DNA of 64,000 nt from Streptomyces sp. NBC_00536 (lineage in GTDB: Bacteria; Actinomycetota; Actinomycetes; Streptomycetales; Streptomycetaceae): NCBI RefSeq assembly GCF_036346295.1, contig NZ_CP107819.1, positions 124,001-188,000 on the forward strand, given 5' to 3'. How positions within the stretch are numbered: position 1 is the stretch's first letter; every line of letters begins with the position of its first letter. The translations under genes and the position numbers were made by a program. Positions 9,015 through 17,398 of this stretch are shown here, one piece after another. The notes beneath the pieces are model-generated. The model was not told where the DNA came from, searched no databases, and worked only from the letters and a program-made list of their open reading frames with translations.

Positions 9015-11360
9015 TCACCCGTTTCGTTGCCTCACCATCCTGGCGGCGGTCAGGCCGGCGAGGAGCAGGCAGACGATGTCCCACCAGGGTGGCGCGTGGA
9101 TGGTGCTGACCAGTGCCGTGCCGATCCCTTTCCCCACGAGCTGCGCCGCGATGACGGCGGCCGCGGCCGCGCCCGCGTGCTGGGGCAGGATGGCGGTGGT
9201 CGCGGCGGAGACGACCGGCATGAGGACCAGGCCGATGCCGAGGCCCGCGAGGATCATGCACGGGAGCATGGCCGGGTACCCGGCTTCGGCCTCGATGGTG
9301 ACGACGGTCAGCACGCTTCCGATCGGCGTGATCACCAGGCCCGTCACGATGAGCATGCCTGGTGTCATGCCCCGGCGCAGCAGGCGGAGGGAGATCTGGG
9401 TGGCGCCGATGGCGATCGCGGCGATCAGGGGGAGTACCGCCAGCCAGGCTTTGACCGTGGAGTAGCCGTGGCTCAGCACGATCCCGCGGGCCATGACGGG
9501 TGTGAGGGAGAGGATGCCGGCCCCGGCGAGGAACATGGTGAGGAACCCGCCGAGCCTTGCCCGGTCCTGGAGGACGTACCGCGGAAGGAGCGGGTTCGAC
9601 GCGCTGCGCTGCCACCGCAGGAAGGCCAGGAGCAGGATGACGCCACCCGCGATCGGGAGCACGATCAGGGGGCCGCGCCACTTCTCCGCGGCGGATCCGT
9701 CGGGGCTCGCCGACGCTTCGAGAGGGCCGTAGACCAGGCCGGCGATCCCGAGGACGCTGAGCAGGGCGCCGGGCAGGTCGAAGCGGGTGTCGGTACGGTC
9801 GGGGCGGTCGGGGCGGTCGGGTGGGAGGGCGCGTGTACCGGCCAGGGCGGTCAGGGCGAGGAGCGCGGAGATGGCCAGGGGCAGCCCCCAGCCCAGGTCT
9901 CGGGCCAGGAGCAGCCCCAGTATCGGTCCACCGACGCTGACCGTGGCGTAGATCCCGAAGGCCCTGACCCGTTCCTTCGGTTCGGGAAGACCGGTGGTCA
10001 CCAGGGCCAGCGCCGCCGTGGTCACCAGCGCGCCGAAACCGCCCTGCAGGGTGCGGGCCAGGAACAGCGGCCAGGAGTGCAGACCGCCGAACGCGCTGCC
10101 GAGCGCACAGGCCGCCGCGAGTCCCGCCAAGCCCGTGACCAGCGTCCGTTTGCTCCCCACGCGGTCGACGATGTGTCCGCCGAGCAGCAGCAGCGCCGCG
10201 AAGGGGACCGTGAAGAAGATGACGAAGTCCGAGCTCACCATGCTGGCGCGGAAGGACTCTTGATACGTCGCTCCGAGCAGCACCGCCAGTTGCGCGAGGG
10301 CGATCACGGCCAGGTGCCACCGGCGCCGGGGCACCGGGGCGGGGGTGCCGCGGTCCGGAGCGGTCGGGGTGTAGCCGGGGGCCGGGGTGCGCGCGGGGGC
10401 CGACTCCGTCACCGGGGTGGCGATGGCAGCTTCGGGCCGCGCCGCCGGAACATAGTCCAGCAACTGGGCCGCGTGCCGCCCCAGTTGAACCAGGACCTCG
10501 CCCGGGAGCCAGACCCCTCCCCCGTCCCCGCCGGTGTGTTCGGCGGTGTGTTCGGCGATCTGGGCGGGGGTGGGCCGTTGGGCCGGGTTCTTGGCCAGGC
10601 AGGCGCGTACGAGTGGGAGGAGGGAGTCCGGTACGCCGGTGAGGTCGGGGTCTTCTTCGGCGATGCGGAAGAGGTGGGCGTTGAGGCCGGTGTCGGTGGC
10701 GCCGAAGAGGAGGCGTCCGGTGGCGGCGTAGACGAGGACGGCGCCGAGGCAGAACACGTCGCTGGCCGGGGTGAGGGGGAGGCCGCGGACCTGTTCCGGT
10801 GACATGAAGCCCGGCGAGCCGATCAGCATGCCGGTGCGGGTGTGCAGGCTGTCGCCGCCGAGGCTGTCCATCGCTCGTGCGATGCCGAAGTCGATGACGC
10901 GGGGGCCGTCCACCGTGACCAGGACGTTGGACGGTTTGAGGTCGCGGTGGATCAGGCCCGCCGCGTGCACGGCTTCGAGTGCGAGGGCCAGGCGGCTGGC
11001 GAGGACGCGGACCGAGTGCTCGGGCAGCGGGCCGAAGTCCCGGGCGACGACCGTGGTCAGGTCGGGGCCCGCGATGTACTGCGTGGCCACCCACGGCACC
11101 GCCACCCCGGCGTCGGTGTTCGCGTCCAGGACGTCCGCCGTCCAACTGCCGCCCACCCGCCGGGCCGCCGCCACCTCGCGGGCGAACCGTTTACGGAACT
11201 CGGGATGGGCGGCGTACTCGGCCTGCACGACCTTGACGGCGACCGTACGGCCGACCTCGTCGCGGCCGAGATAGACCAGGCCCATGCCGCCCGCGCCCAG
11301 CCGGGCGATCAGGCGGTAAGGGCCTATGTACGTCGGATCTTCGACGGTGAGCGAGTCCAC
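9015..11360 (-). CDS. Ser/Thr protein kinase fused to an MFS transporter
   Basis: A 781-residue two-part protein. Residues 12-275 form a complete Hanks kinase: glycine loop LGAGGMGLVY (21-30), Lys43, HRDLKPSN with Asp140 and Asn145, DFG at 157-159, and SPEQ in the P+1 region; it should be active. A Pro/Ala-rich linker (about 285-345) leads to a transporter of the DHA2/EmrB-like MFS group (about 348-775). That part shows the signature GGHIVDRVGSKR, LARTLQGGFGALV and about 12-14 hydrophobic helices; the region from helix 1 to helix 2 is shorter than usual. A kinase tethered to its own exporter suggests transport gated by phosphorylation. The start is GTG at 11360. Dense Gly/Pro codons give long antisense open frames that are not genes. 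Confidence 0.9.
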   Translation of the reverse strand: MDSLTVEDPTYIGPYRLIARLGAGGMGLVYLGRDEVGRTVAVKVVQAEYAAHPEFRKRFAREVAAARRVGGSWTADVLDANTDAGVAVPWVATQYIAGPDLTTVVARDFGPLPEHSVRVLASRLALALEAVHAAGLIHRDLKPSNVLVTVDGPRVIDFGIARAMDSLGGDSLHTRTGMLIGSPGFMSPEQVRGLPLTPASDVFCLGAVLVYAATGRLLFGATDTGLNAHLFRIAEEDPDLTGVPDSLLPLVRACLAKNPAQRPTPAQIAEHTAEHTGGDGGGVWLPGEVLVQLGRHAAQLLDYVPAARPEAAIATPVTESAPARTPAPGYTPTAPDRGTPAPVPRRRWHLAVIALAQLAVLLGATYQESFRASMVSSDFVIFFTVPFAALLLLGGHIVDRVGSKRTLVTGLAGLAAACALGSAFGGLHSWPLFLARTLQGGFGALVTTAALALVTTGLPEPKERVRAFGIYATVSVGGPILGLLLARDLGWGLPLAISALLALTALAGTRALPPDRPDRPDRTDTRFDLPGALLSVLGIAGLVYGPLEASASPDGSAAEKWRGPLIVLPIAGGVILLLAFLRWQRSASNPLLPRYVLQDRARLGGFLTMFLAGAGILSLTPVMARGIVLSHGYSTVKAWLAVLPLIAAIAIGATQISLRLLRRGMTPGMLIVTGLVITPIGSVLTVVTIEAEAGYPAMLPCMILAGLGIGLVLMPVVSAATTAILPQHAGAAAAAVIAAQLVGKGIGTALVSTIHAPPWWDIVCLLLAGLTAARMVRQRNG

Positions 11361-11419
11361 GGCAGGAATCTAGCCGAGGCCTCCGGCACAAACCGAGGAA
11401 CCGAACGACAGCGTCGGCA

Positions 11420-11917
11420 TCACGACGGCGGCTGGATGCGGCCGAGGAAGCGCGTCAGCGCGGCGATCGGGCCGAGCGGGTCGGCGTAGTCGACCGTCTC
11501 CTGCTCCTCGAACGAGCCGTCCCTGCGGCGGATGGTGGTGCGCCGGCTACGCTTGATGCCGCCGGTGCGCAGGAGGTAGAGGCCGTACATGGCGGCGACG
11601 CTGATGATCCCGATCTCGATGACGGGGAGCTTGGCCTTGGCGTCGGCGGCGATCTGGAGGATCCGTTCGGCCTGGTCCGGCTCGTCCCACGCGCCCGACA
11701 GGACGAGGAGTGCGGCGTTCTCCAGGAGCAGCGGGTCGGCGGCGAGCCGGTCCAGGTCGGCCGCGAAGTCCGGGCCCCAGCCCTCGGTGAGTTCGGCGCG
11801 CATCTCCTCCGTGGTCGGGTCGTCCAGCCGTTCGCTGAGGTAGTAGCGCAGGGTGTGGTGGACGGTGTCGGGGTCCACCTCCCGCTCCGTGAGTGCCGAC
11901 GTCAGGGTCCGAGTCAT
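11420..11917 (-). CDS. Small membrane protein paired with CHAT gene
   Basis: A 165-residue protein of no family I can name with confidence. Residues 1-90 are acidic and helical (VHHTLRYYLSERLDDPTTEEMRAEL, then LLLENAALLVLSGAW). One hydrophobic helix lies at about 98-115 (LPVIEIGIISVAAMYGLYLL), followed by a basic segment (GGIKRSRRTTIRRRDG). The gene starts 23 nt after the CHAT gene ends, so the two are almost certainly one transcript. It could be the membrane effector or adaptor released or activated by the CHAT protease, resembling the small associated proteins of CATRA-type conflict systems; that link is inference. Confidence 0.7.
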   Translation of the reverse strand: MTRTLTSALTEREVDPDTVHHTLRYYLSERLDDPTTEEMRAELTEGWGPDFAADLDRLAADPLLLENAALLVLSGAWDEPDQAERILQIAADAKAKLPVIEIGIISVAAMYGLYLLRTGGIKRSRRTTIRRRDGSFEEQETVDYADPLGPIAALTRFLGRIQPPS

Positions 11918-11940
11918 CGGCCAGTCCCTTCCAGGGTCAT

Positions 11941-14900
11941 CTACCAGTCACCTTCCAGAGCCATCGACCAGGCGATCCATCCGGGTACGCCGGACTGTTC
12001 CGCTTCCAGACAGGACGAACGCAGGGCAACGCCCGGCGGGCTGCCGGACAGTACGAGGGCGCGGCAGCGGTTGAGGACCGGCAGCACCTGCTCGGCGAGG
12101 ATGTCCCAGCGCGGCGCGACCAGGGTGCGCAGGCCACGGTGGCGCAGGGCGCTGAACAGGCCGACCTGCTGGCCGCCGCGGGGGTGGTTGAGGCCGCTCG
12201 AACACGCCGCGGAGAAGATCGCGGACGGGGACCGGGAGACGGCCGTCGCGGACCGCCAGTCGAACCGGTGGGCGGCGAGGCCGGAACGGGCGGCGGCCAG
12301 GGAGTCACCCGGAGGCCGCCGCCCCTCGGACGAGAGCAGGAGCGATACCGACGCGCTGCCGGTGTCGACCATGCCGTGGCAGAGCAGTGTGCAGAGGTCG
12401 GAGCTTTCGAGGATGCGGACGAGCGCGGCGGCGTCCGCGTGTTCCCGGTCCGCCGAGGCGAAGACCAGCTCGGCCGCGGCCGCTTCGGCCCGGCTCGCGG
12501 CCAGGGACGCCGTCAGGGCCGCTTCGACGGCCCGGGACTCGCCGAACCGCGGTGCGCACACCGCACCGACGGCCGGGCGCGCGACCGGGGCGTCCGGCCG
12601 CAGCATGAGCGATCCCCAGCTCGGCGCGTAGGAGCACGTCCAGGACGGGCCGAGTGCGAGGTGCCACGGCAGCCTGTACAGCTGGGGCGACTCGATGACG
12701 ACCACGTGGTCGTCGGCGCCGAGCCGCTGCGAGAGCACGGCATGGAGCGTGCTGGTGAAGGTCCGCCACTGCGGGACGTCCAGCGGGTCACCGGGGCGGC
12801 TCGGCGTCCAGTTGGCGATGCGGGTGCCGAGGCGGGCGGCGAGCGGGCCGAGGTTGTCCAGCGGCATGACGACTTCCGTGACGGGAGCATGCCCCGCCTC
12901 GATCAGCGTCAGCACCAGCGACCGCCGGTCGGGGCCGTGTTCGACCTGTTCGAGGACGGCGGTGCGGGCGAGGCCCGTCCGGTCACAGAAACCGGTGAGC
13001 GCCCGGTCGTCGGCGAATCCGCCGGGGGCGAGCATCCGCCGGGCCGGGTCCCGCCACAACTCCTCCACGGTCCGCTGCAGTTCACCGGTTCCCACGGGTC
13101 CCCCGGGTCCCGCGGCGGCCAGGAGGGCTCCCTGGATCTCCCGCAGGTCTCCCGGGTACGCCACCTCTACGCCGGCGGCCTGCTCGAAGTCGGAGAACCT
13201 CTCCATCGCCCGGCCGACGAGCCGGTCGGCCTTCCGTACCAGTGCCAGGGCGCTCTGGAGCGTGTCGGACGGGAACGCGGTGGCGGCCGGGTCCGCGGCG
13301 GCGGAGACGTCGACGGCCGAGACCGCACCCGCCGCGACCGCCGAGACCGCCGTGACCGCGGGGCGCAGGAAGCATTCGACCGGCGGATCGACTCCGTACC
13401 GTTCGGCGGCCAGCCGTTCGAGGCCCGCCCAGTCGGGGGTTCCGCCGCGGATCTCCTCGGCCAGGGCCTCGGCCCGGGCGGTCTGGAGGTGGACGAAGCA
13501 GTCTCCACGGGTGGCGGATTGCGCGCGCAGGCGCGGCAGATCATCGAGGGTGCCGGGTTCGGCCCCGGGGGCCCCGCGGCGCAGCACTTCCAGCCGGGCC
13601 ATGGCGGCGTAGAGGTCCGCGACCGGGTTGTACGGCATGGTGCCGGAGTCCGTGAATTGCCCCTGTTCGCTGATGTCCAGCGAGTGCAGCGCCAGGTCCC
13701 ACAGCTCCTCATCGGACTCCCCCTGATCGCGGAGGAGTGCGTATTGGAGCTGCGCCCGGACGACCGGGGTGATGAGCGAGGAGAATTCCACCGCGTGGGC
13801 CAGGGCCTGCCTCAGCAGCGTCACGGCGTCACCGAACCGGCCGGTGGTGAAGTACGCCGGCGCCAGCTCCACGGCGACGTACGGGCGCAGGCTCGGCCGC
13901 AACTTCGCCCATTGCTCCTCCAGCAGAGCCAGGGCCTGGTCGACCCGGCCGCACTCGCGGAGCACGACGGCGGTGGCGATCTCGTGCTTGTGCGGAAACG
14001 GGTGGAGCGCGGTGAGCCGGCGCTCGGTGGTGAACCAGGCGTCCTGGTCCCCGATTTCGGCGAGCGCCTCCTCGGTGCGGCCGGTGAGGGTCAGTGCGAG
14101 GGCCCGGACGTCGGACAGGTCCGACCGTCGGAAGTCTTCTGGCCTTTCGACGTCCCGCAGGCGTTCCAGCAGGCGCAGGGTGCCCGCCGCGTTTCTCGCG
14201 GTGATGAGCGCCTCGCCCAGCAGCGCGGTCGCGTTCACCGGCCCGATCTGCCGCACCAGGGCGTCGTGGACCAGGTCGAAGTCCGCGTCCGTGCCGTGGT
14301 GCGCGAGTCCCGCGTAGATCTGGGCGCGGATCACGCTGAGGGCGTTGACGCCGAGTTCGTCGATCATTTGGGCCAGGGTGGTGGCGAACTCGTTCCGGGG
14401 AATGCGGATGACGACCTGTTCGGCGAGCCGCACCGCGAGGTTCGGGTGGCCCGCCCGGACCGCCGCCTGGTGGATGCGCTCCTCCGTCTTGTTCCACCGC
14501 CTGGACACCCGGCGCGGCCGCTTGTCGAACGCGCTGATGCGGATCCCCTTTTCGACCTCGATGAGGCGGCCGAGTTCGAAGGCCGACACGGTGGGGCGTA
14601 CGTGGTGCCCGCCCAACCGGATCCGTTCGGTGATCGACGTGCCGATCCAGGACTTCTTCAGCCGCAGTTCCAGGCGCAGGTACTCCACCGCCCAGTCGAA
14701 GGCCGCCGGGTTCGGCAGGCCGGCCCGGTGGTGGAGGACGGCTTCGACGGCGCGGGCGCAGTAGAACCACTCGCGCTCGCCCTTGGCCCCCGTGCGCGAG
14801 ATGCGGGCCACGGCCGCGGAGAACCGGCTGAGCGCGTCGCCGATGGGCGGTGAGCTGTCGACGTACGTACGGAGGTCCTCCTCGAAGGTCCTCGGCAGCC

Positions 14901-15522
14901 CGCGCGCCCGTATCGCCCACGCCTCGCAGAGGTTCTGCCACGTCCGCACCTGACAGATGGCCAGGCCGGTGACGCCGTTACCGGGGTCGACGGCGACCTG
15001 CGGCAGCGCCCCGGCCGCGGCGACGCCCAGCGCGGAGTACACCGCCCCGGTCAGCTCCCGCCAGCGCGCGTCGAACTCCCCCTCGTCCGCCTCGGTGATC
15101 CACGGGAGCACCGCCTTGATCCGGAGCCGCAGGAGGGCGGCGACCAGGTCCCTGAAGTGGTCGGGCGAGTCGGCGAGGTAGCTCCCGCCCTCCCACTCCT
15201 CGCCCTCCTGCTGCTCGTCCTCCCGCTCCGCGCCGTCCCACCCCTGTGCCAGCCGCTCGCGCAGCAGCTCCCGCACTTCATCGGGCGTCCCGATCTCGGG
15301 CGACCCGGGAGAGAGGATCATGCTTCGCTCGGCGGACGCCCAGTAGAAGACCTTGGCGGGAATGGTGGTGGGGTCCCCCGCCGCGCAGCGCAGGAAGTCC
15401 AGCTCCCCGCGGAGCAGTTGGACCGTCTTCGCGACCTCGTGGTCCCGGATCAGCAGGAGGGATCCGGTGTCGATGTCCGCCCCGCAACGGCTGCATTGCA
15501 CGCGTTTACGGTACGTGCTCAC
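11941..15522 (-). CDS. CpXC-TPR-CHAT caspase-like protease
   Basis: A 1193-residue protein. The N-terminus carries a CpXC-like zinc module: C-S-R-C-G near residue 10 and a following Cys in LDFLRCAAGD. Residues about 380-700 are helical tandem repeats of TPR type (for example RALALTLTGRTEEALAEIG and VLRECGRVDQALALLEEQW). The C-terminal about 230 residues are a CHAT peptidase: catalytic His1049 in LLCHGMVD and Cys1107 in FSAACSSG, followed by GLFSALRHRGLRTLVAPRWDI. CHAT proteases act in bacterial conflict and cell-death systems, cleaving partners after TPR-mediated sensing. The GTG start lies 17 nt inside the end of the MFS gene. Confidence 0.85.
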   Translation of the reverse strand: MSTYRKRVQCSRCGADIDTGSLLLIRDHEVAKTVQLLRGELDFLRCAAGDPTTIPAKVFYWASAERSMILSPGSPEIGTPDEVRELLRERLAQGWDGAEREDEQQEGEEWEGGSYLADSPDHFRDLVAALLRLRIKAVLPWITEADEGEFDARWRELTGAVYSALGVAAAGALPQVAVDPGNGVTGLAICQVRTWQNLCEAWAIRARGLPRTFEEDLRTYVDSSPPIGDALSRFSAAVARISRTGAKGEREWFYCARAVEAVLHHRAGLPNPAAFDWAVEYLRLELRLKKSWIGTSITERIRLGGHHVRPTVSAFELGRLIEVEKGIRISAFDKRPRRVSRRWNKTEERIHQAAVRAGHPNLAVRLAEQVVIRIPRNEFATTLAQMIDELGVNALSVIRAQIYAGLAHHGTDADFDLVHDALVRQIGPVNATALLGEALITARNAAGTLRLLERLRDVERPEDFRRSDLSDVRALALTLTGRTEEALAEIGDQDAWFTTERRLTALHPFPHKHEIATAVVLRECGRVDQALALLEEQWAKLRPSLRPYVAVELAPAYFTTGRFGDAVTLLRQALAHAVEFSSLITPVVRAQLQYALLRDQGESDEELWDLALHSLDISEQGQFTDSGTMPYNPVADLYAAMARLEVLRRGAPGAEPGTLDDLPRLRAQSATRGDCFVHLQTARAEALAEEIRGGTPDWAGLERLAAERYGVDPPVECFLRPAVTAVSAVAAGAVSAVDVSAAADPAATAFPSDTLQSALALVRKADRLVGRAMERFSDFEQAAGVEVAYPGDLREIQGALLAAAGPGGPVGTGELQRTVEELWRDPARRMLAPGGFADDRALTGFCDRTGLARTAVLEQVEHGPDRRSLVLTLIEAGHAPVTEVVMPLDNLGPLAARLGTRIANWTPSRPGDPLDVPQWRTFTSTLHAVLSQRLGADDHVVVIESPQLYRLPWHLALGPSWTCSYAPSWGSLMLRPDAPVARPAVGAVCAPRFGESRAVEAALTASLAASRAEAAAAELVFASADREHADAAALVRILESSDLCTLLCHGMVDTGSASVSLLLSSEGRRPPGDSLAAARSGLAAHRFDWRSATAVSRSPSAIFSAACSSGLNHPRGGQQVGLFSALRHRGLRTLVAPRWDILAEQVLPVLNRCRALVLSGSPPGVALRSSCLEAEQSGVPGWIAWSMALEGDW

Positions 15523-16741
15523 TGACCGCGAGGGAAGGGTCGCGCCCGGTGATCCCGCCCCGGCCGACCACGGCGAGCAGGACGGCCGCGGCCAGGCCGA
15601 ACAGGCCGGCGGCGATGATCTGCACCCGGTAATCGAGGGCGGCCACCATGGCCGTGCCCAGAAGCAGCGCGAGCCCGGTGGGCGCGAACATCAAGGTGCC
15701 GGCGGTGGCCGCCACCCGGCCGAGCAGCTTGCCCGGGGTTTCCCGCTGGATGGCCGTCATCGCCGCGATGAGCGGGCAGGGCAGCCCCAGGCCGATCGCC
15801 AGACCGCCGCCGAGGACGACGGGCAGCCAGGGAGTGGCCCGTGCGAGCACGCCGAGGGCGAAGAGCGCCAACCCGGCCGCCGCGAGGGTCCGTTCGGGCA
15901 TCCGGCGCATCAGCGCCCCGGCCGCCAGCCCGCTGATGACCGATCCGAGCCCCTGGAGCGGAGTGAGTACGCCCGCGAAAGCCGGGGACCGGTGCAGCCC
16001 GGAGTCGAGCATCGCGAACGTGGCCGTGCTGCTCAGGCTGGAAAGCACCATGGCCGTTCCGCCTGCGACGACCAGCGAGCGCAGCAGCGGGTGCCGCCAC
16101 AGGTAGCGGGCGCCTTCGGCGCTCTCGGTGGTCCACGCCCGCTTGACACGGGCTCCAGGGGAGGCTTCCTGAACCCGGATCAGCCGGAAGGCCGCCGCGG
16201 CCAGGATGAAGCTGGCCGCGTCCAGGAGTGCCACCGCCGACCCGCCGAACGCGGTGAACAGGCCCGCGCCGGCCAGCGGTGCAAGCAGCTTCATGCTCTC
16301 GATGGCCGTGTGCACCAGGCCGTTGAAGTCGCCGCGCAGTTCGTCCGGCACGGCGGAGGCCACCAGGGCCGTCGCGGCCGCGTCGTTGAGCACCATGCCC
16401 ACTCCGACCAGGGTCAGCACCGCGAACAGCAGCCAGACATCCGCCTTCGAACTCACCGCGAGTGGCACGGTCATGACGGCGGCCAGGGTCAGGTTGGTGA
16501 CGACCAGGAGCGGTCGGCGGCGCACCCGGTCCGCCACGGTGCCGATCACGGGTCCCGCGAAGGTCGGCAGCCAGATGCAGAAGCCGACGAGCGCGGCGAG
16601 GCTGTCGGACCCGGTGAGCGTCTTCACCCAGATTCCGGCCGCCAGCAACATGGCCGTGTCGCCGAAACCGGAGACGATCACCCCGCCCAGATACAGACCC
16701 GCGTTGCGGTCCCGCAGGACCTTGAGCGCGTTCCAGCTCAT
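15506..16741 (-). CDS. MFS exporter (MdtH/enterobactin-exporter-like)
   Basis: A 411-residue transporter with 12 predicted membrane helices. The MFS loop motif is seen as GTVADRVRRRPLLVV (about 75-90). The charged central loop RVQEASPGARVKRAWTTESAEGARYLWRHPLLR is typical of the MFS_3 efflux group. The ATG at 16741 follows a good site (GGGGGAGAGAC). The gene is divergent from an ArsR-type regulator across a shared operator (16779-16808), so it is probably a regulated drug or metabolite exporter. Its end overlaps the CHAT gene start by 17 nt, linking the two in one transcript. Confidence 0.85.
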   Translation of the reverse strand: MSWNALKVLRDRNAGLYLGGVIVSGFGDTAMLLAAGIWVKTLTGSDSLAALVGFCIWLPTFAGPVIGTVADRVRRRPLLVVTNLTLAAVMTVPLAVSSKADVWLLFAVLTLVGVGMVLNDAAATALVASAVPDELRGDFNGLVHTAIESMKLLAPLAGAGLFTAFGGSAVALLDAASFILAAAAFRLIRVQEASPGARVKRAWTTESAEGARYLWRHPLLRSLVVAGGTAMVLSSLSSTATFAMLDSGLHRSPAFAGVLTPLQGLGSVISGLAAGALMRRMPERTLAAAGLALFALGVLARATPWLPVVLGGGLAIGLGLPCPLIAAMTAIQRETPGKLLGRVAATAGTLMFAPTGLALLLGTAMVAALDYRVQIIAAGLFGLAAAVLLAVVGRGGITGRDPSLAVSEHVP

Positions 16742-16778
16742 GTCTCTCCCCCTTCGATGATCTTGCATCGCACCGGAC

Positions 16779-16808
16779 CCTACCCCCAATTAATTGATTG
16801 GAGGTAGG
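16779..16808. promoter_or_regulatory. Operator between MFS and ArsR genes
   Basis: CCTACCCCCAAT (16779-16790) and ATTGGAGGTAGG (16797-16808) are 12-bp inverted half-sites with one mismatch and a 6-nt AT-rich centre. It lies 38 nt upstream of both divergent starts and is the best candidate site for the adjacent ArsR-type repressor. Confidence 0.7.
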
Positions 16809-16844
16809 GGTGCCGGGGGGCGGGTATGCGCTTTACTGGCTCAC

Positions 16845-17360
16845 GTGACCGATACCGACCCCGTACTGCGCGCGCTCGCCCACCCCCTGCGGCTCCGGAT
16901 GCTCAGCCTCATGTGGCCGGGGCCCATGTCGGCCGCGGAGCTCGCTCGCGAGCTGGACATCTCGCACGCGCTGTCCAGCCAGCATCTACGGCGCCTGGAC
17001 GCGGTCGGCCTGGTCGAACTGGCGGAGGAACGCATGCGCCGCGGCGGCAGGGAGCGCCGCTACCGGACGGTCCACGGCACGCCGCTGTCCGACCAGCACG
17101 AGGGAAGCGCGCTGCTGGCCGAGACCATGGCGCACGCCCTGCGGGAACGCGCCGGTCGCCGGATCGAGGCGAGCGAGGGCGTGACCGTCGACGCCGAACT
17201 GTGGGTGGACCCCCAGACCTGGGAGAGCGTCCGACAGCGACTCTCGGCGCTCGCCGTCGAGCTCCACGACGCCGCCCGGCCCCCGCACGCGCCGGGCACG
17301 GTCCCCGTGGGCGTCAGCGTGATGGCCTTCCCCCTGCGGGATGCGCCGCGTCCGGAGTGA
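16845..17360 (+). CDS. ArsR/winged-helix regulator of the MFS-CHAT run
   Basis: A 171-residue regulator. The winged helix is at residues about 5-80 (PVLRALAHPLRLRMLSLM, then AAELARELDISHALSSQHLRRLDAVGLVEL, then a basic wing RMRRGGRERRYR). The C-terminal about 85 residues (LRERAGRRIEASEG... and WVDPQTWESVRQRLSALAVELHDAA) are the sensing half seen in DUF5937/HTH_20-type proteins. The GTG at 16845 is preferred to the ATG at 16794, which would lie inside the operator. It is divergent from the MFS gene, its likely target. Confidence 0.8.
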   Translation: MTDTDPVLRALAHPLRLRMLSLMWPGPMSAAELARELDISHALSSQHLRRLDAVGLVELAEERMRRGGRERRYRTVHGTPLSDQHEGSALLAETMAHALRERAGRRIEASEGVTVDAELWVDPQTWESVRQRLSALAVELHDAARPPHAPGTVPVGVSVMAFPLRDAPRPE

Positions 17361-17398
17361 GGCCCGGTCAGGTTCGGTCCGGTCAGGTTCGGTCCCGG

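Noticed and set aside
8710..15000. Very long open frames antisense to or out of frame with the kinase-MFS and CHAT genes (up to about 980 codons)
   Set aside because: They are Arg/Pro/Gly-rich, without domains, and follow the third-position GC pattern of the real genes; they are shadow frames of high-GC DNA.
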